Shown here: positions 6,999 to 15,461 of the stretch, piece after piece
Numbering within the stretch: position 1 is the stretch's first letter
Layout of the letters: each line of letters opens with the position of its first letter
NCBI GenBank assembly: GCA_037384065.1
Contig: JARROJ010000040.1
Location: 1 to 23,822 of the forward strand
Reading direction: 5' to 3'
From: JABDPF01 sp037384065
GTDB taxonomy: Bacteria > Pseudomonadota > Gammaproteobacteria > Xanthomonadales > SZUA-36
DNA: 23,822 nucleotides
Program-made: the position numbers and the translations under genes
The notes under the pieces: model-generated
Told to the model about the DNA's origin: nothing
Seen by the model: only the letters and a program-made list of their open reading frames with translations
The model's database searches: none

Positions 6999-8063
6999 AT
7001 GAAAACTCTGCTCGTCACCGGTGGCGCAGGCTTCATCGGCGGCAACTACGTTTTGCGCAGCCTGGAGCAGGACCCCGACCTGCGCATCGTCAACCTGGAC
7101 GCGCTGACCTACGCCGGCAACCTGGATACCCTGGCGTCGCTGCGTGACGACGACCGCCATGTTTTCGTGCACGGCGATATCGGCGATGCCGAACGGGTGG
7201 CGCGGCTGTTCGCGGAATACGATCCCGACGGCGTGGTCGCCTTCGCGGCCGAGAGCCACGTCGACCGATCCATCGACGGCCCCGCGGCCTTCATCGACAC
7301 CAACGTCGTCGGCACGTTCAACCTGCTGCAGAAGGCCCATGAATGGTGGCGTGACCAGGCGCCCGAGCGCCGGGACGCGTTCCGCTTTCTCCATGTTTCC
7401 ACCGATGAAGTCTACGGCAGCCTCGGGGCCGAGGGGCTGTTCACCGAGTCGACACCGTATGCGCCGAATTCGCCCTACGCGGCGTCCAAGGCGGCATCCG
7501 ATCACCTGGTCCGCGCCTGGCATCACACCTACGGACTGCCGACGCTGACCACCAACTGCTCGAACAACTACGGTCCCTACCAGTTCCCGGAAAAGCTGAT
7601 TCCGCTGATCATCCTCAACGCGCTCGCCCGCAAGCCATTGCCGGTATACGGCGACGGCCAGCAGGTCCGCGACTGGCTGTACGTGCACGACCACGTCGAT
7701 GCGATCAACACGGTGCTGGCGTCGGGTCGCCCGGGCGAGGTCTACAACATCGGCGGCATGGCGGAGCGCACCAACCTGCAGGTGGTCAACGCGATTTGCG
7801 ACCTGCTCGACGAGCGCCGGCCCGATGCGGGCCGAGCGCCCCGCCGCGAACTGATCACGCACGTCGCGGATCGGCCGGGCCACGATCGCCGATACGCGAT
7901 CGATTGCAGCAAGCTGATGAGCGAGCTCGGCTGGCGGCCGGCGGTCGATTTCGAGGGCGGTCTCGCGCGAACGATCGACTGGTACCTGGAGAACACCGAG
8001 TGGATCGGGCGCGTCCGGGACGGCAGTTACCAGGGCGAACGGCTCGGCCTGGGCGCGGCCTGA
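6999..8063 (+). CDS. rfbB: dTDP-glucose 4,6-dehydratase
   Basis: 354 residues, a typical RmlB. It converts dTDP-glucose to dTDP-4-keto-6-deoxyglucose using bound NAD. The Rossmann motif GGAGFIGGNYV lies at about 8-18, the catalytic Thr-Asp-Glu is in HVSTDEVYG near residue 135, and the YAASK Tyr/Lys pair is near 162-166. Downstream NCSNNYGPYQFPEKLIPL and GDGQQVRDWLYVHDH are hallmark RmlB segments. GGAG lies 8 nt before the ATG. It is the first gene of the rfbBACD-manC run and begins only 17 nt after ssb, so transcription may continue from ssb unless a promoter lies inside it. Confidence 0.96.
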   Translation: MKTLLVTGGAGFIGGNYVLRSLEQDPDLRIVNLDALTYAGNLDTLASLRDDDRHVFVHGDIGDAERVARLFAEYDPDGVVAFAAESHVDRSIDGPAAFIDTNVVGTFNLLQKAHEWWRDQAPERRDAFRFLHVSTDEVYGSLGAEGLFTESTPYAPNSPYAASKAASDHLVRAWHHTYGLPTLTTNCSNNYGPYQFPEKLIPLIILNALARKPLPVYGDGQQVRDWLYVHDHVDAINTVLASGRPGEVYNIGGMAERTNLQVVNAICDLLDERRPDAGRAPRRELITHVADRPGHDRRYAIDCSKLMSELGWRPAVDFEGGLARTIDWYLENTEWIGRVRDGSYQGERLGLGAA

Positions 8064-8087
8064 ACGGCCCGCGACGGGAGGCAATGA

Positions 8088-8966
<879 letters not shown>

Positions 8967-8968
8967 GC

Positions 8969-9526
8969 GTGCGGGTGATGGAAACCGGCCTGCCGGGCGT
9001 GGTCATTGTCGAGCCGGCGGTGCACGGCGACCCGCGCGGCTTCTTCATGGAAACCTGGAACGCCGGTCGCTACGCCGAGCACGGTCTGCCCGACCGCTTC
9101 GTGCAGAACAACGTTTCACGATCCGGCGCCGGCGTCCTGCGCGGACTGCATTTCCAGCAGCCGCAGCCGCAGGGCAAGCTGATCTGGGCGCTGGAAGGCC
9201 GCATTTTCGACGTGGCGGTCGACATCCGCCCCGATTCGCCGCATTTCCGGCAGTGGGCCGGGGTCGAACTGTCTGCCGAGAATCACCGGCAGCTCTATGT
9301 TCCCGAGGGATTCGCGCACGGTTTCTGCGTGCTTGGCGAGACGGCCATGATCGCCTACCTGTGCACGACGGAATACCGCGCCGAATACGACCGGGCCATC
9401 GCCTGGAACGATCCCTCGATCGGCATCCGCTGGCCGCTCGAAGACGCCCGCCTGTCGGCGAAAGATGCCGCGGCGCGGCCGCTGGACGCCTGGGACGCCG
9501 CCGACCTGCCGCGGATGGAGCCATGA
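8969..9526 (+). CDS. rfbC: dTDP-4-dehydrorhamnose 3,5-epimerase
   Basis: 185 residues, a small cupin-fold epimerase that inverts C3 and C5 of the 4-keto sugar. Diagnostic segments are HGDPRGFFMETW, GVLRGLHFQ (catalytic His), QGKLIWALEGRIFDVAVDIR, YVPEGFAHGF and YLCTTEYRAEYDRAIAWNDP (catalytic Tyr). The start is taken as GTG at 8969, only 2 nt after the rfbA stop and 9 nt after GGAG; an in-frame ATG at 8978 is the alternative but is about 18 nt from that site. The stop overlaps the rfbD start (ATGA), suggesting coupled translation. Confidence 0.95.
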   Translation: MRVMETGLPGVVIVEPAVHGDPRGFFMETWNAGRYAEHGLPDRFVQNNVSRSGAGVLRGLHFQQPQPQGKLIWALEGRIFDVAVDIRPDSPHFRQWAGVELSAENHRQLYVPEGFAHGFCVLGETAMIAYLCTTEYRAEYDRAIAWNDPSIGIRWPLEDARLSAKDAAARPLDAWDAADLPRMEP

Positions 9527-10437
9527 AGATCCTGCTGACCGGAGCGGCGGGCCAGTTGGGTCGCGAACTCGCGCCACGCCTCGCGCAGTACGGCGAGGTC
9601 GTCGGCATCGACCGCGCGCCGTCGCCGGCAGCCACCTCGCTGCAACAGGACCTGGGCGATGCCGCGGCCGTTGAACGCCTGCTCGCGACCGCGCGGCCGG
9701 CATTGATCGTCAATGCCGCGGCGCATACGGCGGTCGACCGGGCCGAGGAAGAACGTGACCAGGCCTTCCGCCTGAATGCCGAGCTGCCGGCCTGGCTGGC
9801 CCGTTGGGCCCGGACCAACGACGCGCCGCTGGTGCACTATTCGACCGATTACGTGTTTTCGGGCGACGCGGCGCGGCCGTATACCGAGGACGACCCGGCC
9901 GCGCCGCTGAACGTCTACGGCGAGAGCAAGCTGGCCGGGGAGCAGGCGGTTGCCGACAGTGGCTGCCGGCATGTCACGTTGCGCACCTCGTGGGTCTACT
10001 CGGGCCACGGCCACAATTTCGTCCTCACGATGCTGCGCCTGGCGCGCGAACGCGACGCGCTCGAGGTGGTCGACGATCAGGTCGGCCGGCCGACCTGGGC
10101 GCGCAACCTGGCCCGCGTCAGCAGCTGGGCGGTGGAGCGCTGGCGCACGGGGGCGACGGGCGAAGCGCTGTCCGGCCTGTATCACTACGCCGACGGCACG
10201 GCCGTTTCCTGGTACGGGTTCGCCGAGCATATTTTCCGTGTCGGCCTCAGCCTGGGCCTGATTGACCGCGTGCCCGCGCTGAGCGCGGTGGGCACCGAAC
10301 GTTTCCAGCAGGCCGCCACGCGTCCGGCGTACTCCGTGCTGGACACGTCACGTATCGAACAGGCGCTGAACTTCCGGCCGGCCGGGGTCGGCGAATCGCT
10401 GGAAGCCTGCCTGGAGGGTGTGCGCAATGACCGCTGA
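9523..10437 (+). CDS. rfbD: dTDP-4-dehydrorhamnose reductase
   Basis: 304 residues. It reduces the 4-keto group with NAD(P)H to complete dTDP-L-rhamnose. The start MKILLTGAAGQLGREL carries the GxxGxxG dinucleotide motif; VNAAAHTAVDRAE, YSTDYVFSG and the YGESKLAGE Tyr/Lys pair are typical of RmlD. I chose the ATG at 9523 because it overlaps the rfbC stop and follows GGAG; the frame is open further upstream, but that sequence reads as rfbC in another frame. Its end overlaps the start of manC by 11 nt. Confidence 0.96.
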   Translation: MKILLTGAAGQLGRELAPRLAQYGEVVGIDRAPSPAATSLQQDLGDAAAVERLLATARPALIVNAAAHTAVDRAEEERDQAFRLNAELPAWLARWARTNDAPLVHYSTDYVFSGDAARPYTEDDPAAPLNVYGESKLAGEQAVADSGCRHVTLRTSWVYSGHGHNFVLTMLRLARERDALEVVDDQVGRPTWARNLARVSSWAVERWRTGATGEALSGLYHYADGTAVSWYGFAEHIFRVGLSLGLIDRVPALSAVGTERFQQAATRPAYSVLDTSRIEQALNFRPAGVGESLEACLEGVRNDR

Positions 10438-11878
10438 TCGATCACTGCCGGCTCTGGTGCCGGTCATCCTGTCCGGGGGTTCCGGTACACGCTTGTGGCC
10501 CGTTTCGCGGCGGGCGCATCCGAAGCCGTTCATGCGCCTGCTCGATGGCGAAACCATGGCCGAGAAAACGCTGCGCCGGGCCCTGAACGTAACCGACGGT
10601 ACGCCGGCGCTGACCGTGACCAGCCGCGACTTCTATTTTTATACGCGGGACCTCTACGCGAACGTCCGCGAGGACGCCGCCGGCTTTCCGTTCCTGCTCG
10701 AGCCGGTGGGCCGCAATACTGCGCCGGCCATCGCGATGGCCGCGCGAATGGTTGCTGCACAGCACGGTTCCGACGCGCTGATGCTGGTCATGCCGGCCGA
10801 CCACCTGATCCGTGATGAGGAACGGTTCCGTGACGCGGTGGACGAGGCGCGGGCGCTGGCGGGGCGCGGTTACCTGGTGACGTTCGGCGTCTACCCCACG
10901 CATCCCGAGACCGGTTACGGCTACATCCGGAAAGGCGCGACGATCGCCGGTTCGGCGGGCTTCCATGTCGCGGCGTTCGTGGAGAAGCCGGACGCGACGA
11001 CGGCGCAGGGCTACCTCGAATCGGGTGATTACGACTGGAACAGCGGCATGTTCTGCTTCGCGGCGAAGACTTTTCTCGACGCGGTCGAGGCCCATGCGCC
11101 CGACGTCGCCGCCAGCACCGCGGCCTGTTTCGAAGGTCTCGATACCACGCAGCAGCCCGTCGAGATTCCACGGGAGCTGTTCGAGCGCTGTCCGAAGATT
11201 TCGATCGACTACGCGGTCATGGAGCGGGCCGACAACTGCGCGGTCGTCGCCGGCGAGTTCGGCTGGAGCGATATCGGCACCTGGCAGGCGATGAGCGAAC
11301 TGTACGAATCCGACGCGGCCGGCAACCGAATCCAGGGCAAGGCGGTCATGGTCGACAGCCGGGACTGTTTCGTGCAGGGCGAGGACCGGGTGGTCGCGGC
11401 GGTGGGTGTGGACAAGCTGGTGATCGTCGATACCGGCGACGCCGTGCTGGTGGCCGATCGTGACAGCGCACAGAACGTCGGGGCGGTGGTTGACGCGCTG
11501 ACCGAGTGGTCGCACGAGGCGGCGGTCTACCACCGGACGGTGCATCGACCCTGGGGCAGCTACTCGGTGCTCGAAGACGCCGACGACTGCAAGGTCAAGC
11601 GGCTGGTCGTCAAACCGGGCCAGGTCCTCTCGCTGCAGCGCCATGAGCGGCGTTCCGAACACTGGACCGTGCTCAACGGCGAGGCGAAGGTGCGTCTCGG
11701 CGACCGGGAATTCACGCTGCACGCCGGCGAGTCGACCTTCGTTCCGGCGCGGACCCTGCACCGGCTGGAAAATGCCGGTGAAACGGACGTTCACCTGATC
11801 GAAGTGCAGACCGGCGACTACTTCGGCGAAGACGACATCGTCCGCTACGAGGATATCTACGGGCGCGTGAAGGAGTGA
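10427..11878 (+). CDS. manC: Bifunctional mannose-1-phosphate guanylyltransferase / mannose-6-phosphate isomerase
   Basis: 483 residues, of the ManC/XanB/AlgA type. The N-terminal nucleotidyltransferase domain (about 8-290) has ILSGGSGTRLWPVSRRAHPK, MPADHLI and FVEKPD. The C-terminal cupin (about 370-480) is the type II phosphomannose isomerase module with HRPWGSYSVLEDA, VKPGQVLSLQRHERRSEHW and the GEDDIVRYEDIYGR ending. It converts fructose-6-phosphate to mannose-6-phosphate and mannose-1-phosphate to GDP-mannose. No phosphomannomutase, needed between the two steps, is in the window. GGAGGG at 10413-10418 with an 8-nt gap selects ATG 10427 over GTG 10418. In Xanthomonas, xanB likewise neighbours rmlBACD. 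Confidence 0.95.
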   Translation: MTADRSLPALVPVILSGGSGTRLWPVSRRAHPKPFMRLLDGETMAEKTLRRALNVTDGTPALTVTSRDFYFYTRDLYANVREDAAGFPFLLEPVGRNTAPAIAMAARMVAAQHGSDALMLVMPADHLIRDEERFRDAVDEARALAGRGYLVTFGVYPTHPETGYGYIRKGATIAGSAGFHVAAFVEKPDATTAQGYLESGDYDWNSGMFCFAAKTFLDAVEAHAPDVAASTAACFEGLDTTQQPVEIPRELFERCPKISIDYAVMERADNCAVVAGEFGWSDIGTWQAMSELYESDAAGNRIQGKAVMVDSRDCFVQGEDRVVAAVGVDKLVIVDTGDAVLVADRDSAQNVGAVVDALTEWSHEAAVYHRTVHRPWGSYSVLEDADDCKVKRLVVKPGQVLSLQRHERRSEHWTVLNGEAKVRLGDREFTLHAGESTFVPARTLHRLENAGETDVHLIEVQTGDYFGEDDIVRYEDIYGRVKE

Positions 11879-11882
11879 CGGC

Positions 11883-12791
11883 ATGATGACGAAGACGATA
11901 ACGCTGGCCCTCGTTTGCGCCGTGCTGGCCGCTGCCTTGCCGGCGCCTTCGAACGCCGGCGAGGACCCGGAATCGCTGGAGCAGTACCTCGCGCGGATCG
12001 ACGACTGGCGCGAGCGGCGGCACCAGCGCCTGAAATCCGATGACGGGTGGATGACGCTGGTCGGTCTGGAGTGGTTGCGCGAGGGCGTGAACCGGGTCGG
12101 CTCGGCGCCGACCAGCGATGCCCGTATTCCGGGCGGCCCGGCTGACTGGGGCACGATACGGCTCGACGGCGATCGCCTCGTGTTCGAGCCGGCGCCGGAT
12201 GCGAACGTCACTGTGGACGGCGAAACCGTTGCGCAGGCCGAACTCGTCGCTGACAACCAGGGGTCGCCGAGCGTGGTGCGCAGCGGCGATCTGAGTTTTT
12301 ACGTGATCTGGCGCCAGTCCTACGCGCTGCGCATCAAGGACCGCAAGGCGCCGACGCTGCTGGCCTACGAGCGCATGCCGGTTTACGACATCGACCCGGC
12401 CTGGCGGGTCGAAGGGCGCTTCGAGCGGGCCGCGCCGGGCACGACGGTCGAAGTGGCCGATGTGCTGGGGCATACGAACGAGTCGCCGGTGTACGGCACC
12501 TTCGAATTCGAGCGCGACGGTGAAACCTATCGCCTGACCGGTTTGGGCACCGATGAATCGACGTCGATCGAATTCATGTTCGCGGATCGGACCAGCGGGC
12601 GCGAGACCTATGGCGCAGGCCGCTTCGTGTACAGCGATGGCATGCCGGAAAACGGCCGCGTGGTGGTCGATTTCAACAAGGCTTACAATCCGCCCTGCGC
12701 GTTTACCGAGTACTCGACCTGTCCGCTGCCGCTACCCGAAAACCGCCTCGGGCTCTGGGTGCGCGCCGGAGAGAAGAAATACCACGATTGA
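11883..12791 (+). CDS. DUF1684 domain-containing secreted protein
   Basis: 302 residues with a signal peptide (MMTKTITLALVCAVLAAALP, likely cut after SNA near residue 25). The rest matches what I know of DUF1684: an N-terminal WRERRHQRLKSDDGWMTLVG segment and the characteristic C-terminal DFNKAYNPPCAFTEYSTCPL followed by PENRL and RAGEK. The biochemical function is unknown. A GGAG lies 8-9 nt before the first of two adjacent ATGs. It starts 4 nt after manC and is surely co-transcribed, so an envelope or glycan-related role is possible but is only inferred from position. Confidence 0.9.
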   Translation: MMTKTITLALVCAVLAAALPAPSNAGEDPESLEQYLARIDDWRERRHQRLKSDDGWMTLVGLEWLREGVNRVGSAPTSDARIPGGPADWGTIRLDGDRLVFEPAPDANVTVDGETVAQAELVADNQGSPSVVRSGDLSFYVIWRQSYALRIKDRKAPTLLAYERMPVYDIDPAWRVEGRFERAAPGTTVEVADVLGHTNESPVYGTFEFERDGETYRLTGLGTDESTSIEFMFADRTSGRETYGAGRFVYSDGMPENGRVVVDFNKAYNPPCAFTEYSTCPLPLPENRLGLWVRAGEKKYHD

Positions 12792-12803
12792 AGGGGTGAA
12801 AAC

Positions 12804-12825
12804 CGCGGCGTCGAGCGACGCCGCG
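12804..12825 (-). terminator. Intrinsic terminator at the end of the psp transcript
   Basis: CGCGGCGTC, a GAGC loop (as read on the plus strand) and GACGCCGCG form a perfect 9-bp stem. On the minus strand GTTTTC follows. The plus side lacks T residues, so it mainly stops leftward transcription. Confidence 0.7.
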
Positions 12826-12833
12826 AGCGGGAA

Positions 12834-13001
12834 TCAGTTCTTCAGCGCGCTCGGTTGCCGGCACGCGTGGCGCAGGAGGATGAACAGGGCGATCCAGGGC
12901 GAGGCGTAGAGCGGCGCCCGGCGGGCTTCAGGCCGGCGTTGCGGATTCGCCTGAAGGCGAAATGGCGGTGCGTGTTCCGTGATGTTCGTGAACTGTTCCA
13001 T
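12834..13001 (-). CDS. Possible small protein, 55 residues, downstream of pspC
   Basis: An ATG-to-TGA frame beginning MEQFTNITEHAPPFRLQANP and ending RHACRQPSALKN. The first half is basic (QRRPEARR); the second contains a hydrophobic stretch, LYASPWIALFILL, that could be a short membrane or amphipathic anchor. I do not recognise it, and it is not like E. coli PspD. Support: the stop lies 9 nt from the terminator on the same strand, and the gene sits where accessory psp genes often occur. Against: there are 118 nt between pspC and this start, and the site before the ATG (CGGGAAACGAC) is weak. Confidence 0.4.
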   Translation of the reverse strand: MEQFTNITEHAPPFRLQANPQRRPEARRAPLYASPWIALFILLRHACRQPSALKN

Positions 13002-13119
13002 GTCGTTTCCCGTTTCTGACTTTTCGCTTCTTCGTTAGTTTGGACGATCCGAGTGTCTATTTGGTTACAGGTCGGCGCGAATTGGTTTCAGCTGGTCGCA
13101 TCGACCGCCATGCCGCCGC

Positions 13120-13518
13120 CTATTTGCGGCCCAGTTCCCGATCGATCGAGAACTCGCGCGACGTGACGTAGGCTTCCATCCGCTCGAGGCGCAGGCTCAG
13201 TTCGCGGAAGCGGTGCCGCAGCGAGCCGAACACGTCGGCCGGGGCATTGCTGACGCCACGCCAGAAATCCGCCTGCTCCTGGTTTTCGTAAAGCCCCTCC
13301 GGTTTCACCGGCAGCACGATCGCCAGCACGATGTAGCTGACCACGACAAAGCCCAGCAGCGGCGTCAGGCAGAGCAGGGCGAGCACGATGCGCGTGCCCT
13401 TGCGGTTCAGCCCGGCGTAGTCCGCGATGCCGGCGCACACCCCCGCGATCACCGCATTCTGCCGATCGCGGTACAGCCGGTGCGGGTTCTTGCGGCGATA
13501 GAATTCACGGTCGTTCAT
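13120..13518 (-). CDS. pspC: Phage shock protein C, inner-membrane envelope-stress protein
   Basis: 132 residues. The N-terminal PspC domain is NPHRLYRDRQNAVIAGVCAG followed by IADYAGLNRKGTRIV, then a membrane segment LALLCLTPLLGFVVVSYIVLAIVLPV with a central kink. The soluble C-terminal part contains a predicted helix, FRELSLRLERMEAYVTS. With PspB it senses membrane damage and releases PspA from its activator in enterobacteria. The start overlaps the pspB stop by 4 nt, so translation is coupled. It is slightly longer than the E. coli protein (119). Confidence 0.93.
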   Translation of the reverse strand: MNDREFYRRKNPHRLYRDRQNAVIAGVCAGIADYAGLNRKGTRIVLALLCLTPLLGFVVVSYIVLAIVLPVKPEGLYENQEQADFWRGVSNAPADVFGSLRHRFRELSLRLERMEAYVTSREFSIDRELGRK

Positions 13519-13733
13519 GAGCTCCGCCTCCAGTTCGGCGATTCGATGTCGAGGATGCGCTCGAGCGTGTTGATCCGATCCTCCATGCGATTGACCGATT
13601 CCCAGATCTCACTGAGCATTTTCTCGTCTTCCGGCGTCAGTCCCTTGGACGTTTTCCACTTGGTGACGTAGTGGAAGATGATCAGCAGGGGCAGACAGAT
13701 CGTGACGAGCAGAATGGCAATGGTCTCACCCAT
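13515..13733 (-). CDS. pspB: Phage shock protein B
   Basis: 72 residues. One N-terminal membrane helix (IAILLVTICLPLLIIFHYV, about 5-23) is followed by a short cytoplasmic coiled coil (DEKMLSEIWESVNRMEDRIN and on), the standard PspB layout and length (E. coli 74). It partners PspC in membrane stress sensing. Its start overlaps the pspA stop by 8 nt and its stop overlaps pspC, so all three genes form one tightly packed transcript. Confidence 0.94.
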   Translation of the reverse strand: MGETIAILLVTICLPLLIIFHYVTKWKTSKGLTPEDEKMLSEIWESVNRMEDRINTLERILDIESPNWRRSS

Positions 13734-14409
13734 TGTTCCCGTCCTCCTTCTTGCCGCTGAATTTCGACTTCAGGCTGGCCAGTTCGGCCTCGACCCGGTC
13801 GTCCGGTTCCAGGTTTTCGATTTCGTCGGCCAGGCTCGCGCCGCGGCCCATCGCGATCGCTTCCGCTTCCGACTCGACCCGGTCGATCCTGCGCTCGGCG
13901 TTTTCGAAGCGAAACAGCATTTCGTCCAGGCGGTCGCTGTGAATGTGCTTGCGCGCGGAGAGCTGCGACGATGCCGTCTTGTGACGAATCACGATGCTGC
14001 GCTGGCGGGTCTTGGCGTCGTTCAGTTTGCTCTGGAGCTGGGTGATGTCGGCGTTGAACTTCTCCAACTGGCCGTCCAGGGTCTCCAGTTCCGCCGTCAT
14101 GTGTTCGACCTGGTCGGCGATCGCCTGCTTTTCGGTCAACGCCGCTCTGGCGAGGTCCTCGCGGTCGCGCCGCATGGCCAGCTCGGCCCGGCGCGCCCAT
14201 TCGTCCTGCTCGCTTTCGAGGTGGGCGATGTGCCGTTCGAGTTCCTTGCGGTCGGCGATGCACTTGGCGGCCGCAGAGCGGATTTCGACCAGTGTGTCTT
14301 CCATCTCCTGGATCATCAGCCGGATGATCTTTTCCGGATCCTCCGCCTTTTCCAGCACGGCGTTGATGTTGGCGTTGATGATGTCGCTGAATCGGGAAAA
14401 AATACCCAT
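13726..14409 (-). CDS. pspA: Phage shock protein A (PspA/IM30/ESCRT-III family)
   Basis: 227 residues, almost wholly helical and charged: MGIFSRFSDIINANINAVLE is the amphipathic membrane-binding helix, DPEKIIRLMIQEMEDTLVE follows, and long coiled coils extend to about residue 190. In known systems PspA binds damaged inner membrane to limit proton leakage and inhibits the sigma-54 activator PspF. An AGGAG lies about 9 nt before the ATG, and a sigma-54 promoter ends about 40 nt upstream. No pspF lies next to it, unlike in enterobacteria, so the activator must be encoded elsewhere. Confidence 0.95.
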   Translation of the reverse strand: MGIFSRFSDIINANINAVLEKAEDPEKIIRLMIQEMEDTLVEIRSAAAKCIADRKELERHIAHLESEQDEWARRAELAMRRDREDLARAALTEKQAIADQVEHMTAELETLDGQLEKFNADITQLQSKLNDAKTRQRSIVIRHKTASSQLSARKHIHSDRLDEMLFRFENAERRIDRVESEAEAIAMGRGASLADEIENLEPDDRVEAELASLKSKFSGKKEDGNNG

Positions 14410-14449
14410 GGTGTCGTGCTCCTGATCTAAGGTTTCCTGGAAAGATAAA

Positions 14450-14466
14450 AGCAGGTTTCATGCCAG
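14450..14466 (-). promoter_or_regulatory. Sigma-54 promoter of the psp operon
   Basis: On the minus strand TGGCATG-AAAC-CTGCT matches the sigma-54 consensus TGGCACG-N4-TTGCW, with the invariant GG and GC exactly 12 nt apart. The predicted start is near 14439, 30 nt before the pspA ATG. Psp operons are classically sigma-54 dependent, which supports the call. An upstream activator site should lie within about 14500-14600; I could not define it. Confidence 0.85.
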
Positions 14467-14636
14467 CTCCCGGAACTCTTTCAACATCCTGTTTTTAAGC
14501 GCGTTTTTGGGATTCCGTAGCGGCTTGCCGTCTGCAACGCCGCCGCCGCTGGCCAAATCCGCCAAAAGGTGGTGGAAACTTGTGCCACGCGCTGCGGTCT
14601 ATCGCCTGCGATCGGGAATGCGCACGATCGTTTTAC

Positions 14637-14666
14637 ATGACATGACCAGTCCGGCTCCTGTAGAAT
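14637..14666 (+). promoter_or_regulatory. Sigma-70 promoter for the FKBP-type foldase gene
   Basis: ATGACA (14637-14642), 18-nt spacer, TAGAAT (14661-14666). The start would be near 14673, about 53 nt before the ATG. Confidence 0.6.
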
Positions 14667-14725
14667 GGCCCGTTTGTAAATTCGGCAGCCGCCGACTGAA
14701 TCGATAACGCAGGAGGAAGACCCTG

Positions 14726-15406
14726 ATGCGAGTGATTTTCGCCCTCATCGCCCTGGCCCTGGCAGCGAACACCGCCCTGGCGCAGGACATCACGACGGAC
14801 AAAGGAAAGCTCAGTTACGCCTACGGTTGGCAGGTCGGACAGACGATCATGAGCCGTGGCGACGAATTCGATACCGAGGCCATCATCGCCGCAATCCGGG
14901 ATTCGGCCGCGGAGAAGGATCCGCAGATTCCGGCCGAGGAAATGGCCCAGGAACTGCGCACCTTCCAGGAGAAAGTGCGCCAGGAAAACCTCGAGGAACT
15001 GCAGCGACTGGCGGAAGAGAACCAGCAGGCCGCCGACGAGTTTCTCGCCAAGAACAAGTCGAAGAACGGCATCGTCACGATGCCGAGCGGGTTGCAGTAC
15101 CGCATCATCGACGAGGGCGAGGGCGCTCGCCCGGGCCTCGACAGCACGGTCAAGGTCCACTACCGCGGTTCCAAGCTGAACGGCCTCGAGTTCGACAGCT
15201 CGTTCGCGCGCGGCGTGCCGGAAGAGTTCGCGATCAACACGGTCCTCAAGGCATGGCAGGAAGTGCTGCCCCTGATGAAGACGGGCGCCACCTGGCAGAT
15301 TTTCGTGCCGCCGGAGCTGGCTTTCGGCCTGCAGGGCAACCCGCCCGCGGTGGGTCCGAACGAGGCACTGATGTTCGACCTCAAGCTGGTCGAGATCGTC
15401 GAATAA
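14726..15406 (+). CDS. Periplasmic FKBP-type peptidyl-prolyl isomerase, Mip/FkpA-like
   Basis: 226 residues. A signal peptide MRVIFALIALALAANTALA is followed by mature Gln20. Residues about 25-110 form the helical FKBP N-terminal dimerisation domain (LSYAYGWQVGQTI, then a long charged helix). From about residue 118 comes the FKBP catalytic domain: SGLQYRIIDEGEG, VKVHYRGSKLNGLEFDSSFARG, AWQEVLPLMKTGATWQIFVP, ELAFG and a MFDLKLVEIVE ending. It assists folding of exported proteins. A GGAGGA lies about 8 nt before the ATG. It is divergent from the psp operon, both serving the envelope, and is followed by a terminator. FkpA, FklB or Mip would all be defensible names. Confidence 0.93.
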   Translation: MRVIFALIALALAANTALAQDITTDKGKLSYAYGWQVGQTIMSRGDEFDTEAIIAAIRDSAAEKDPQIPAEEMAQELRTFQEKVRQENLEELQRLAEENQQAADEFLAKNKSKNGIVTMPSGLQYRIIDEGEGARPGLDSTVKVHYRGSKLNGLEFDSSFARGVPEEFAINTVLKAWQEVLPLMKTGATWQIFVPPELAFGLQGNPPAVGPNEALMFDLKLVEIVE

Positions 15407-15417
15407 ATTTTTTCAGG

Positions 15418-15441
15418 ACGGGGCCGCTCGCGGCCCCGTTT
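15418..15441 (+). terminator. Intrinsic terminator after the FKBP gene
   Basis: ACGGGGCCG, loop CTCG, CGGCCCCGT form a perfect 9-bp stem followed by a short TTT. The T-run is brief but the stem is strong and lies 12 nt after the stop codon. Confidence 0.75.
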
Positions 15442-15461
15442 CCATTCAAGGCGTAAAGTGC

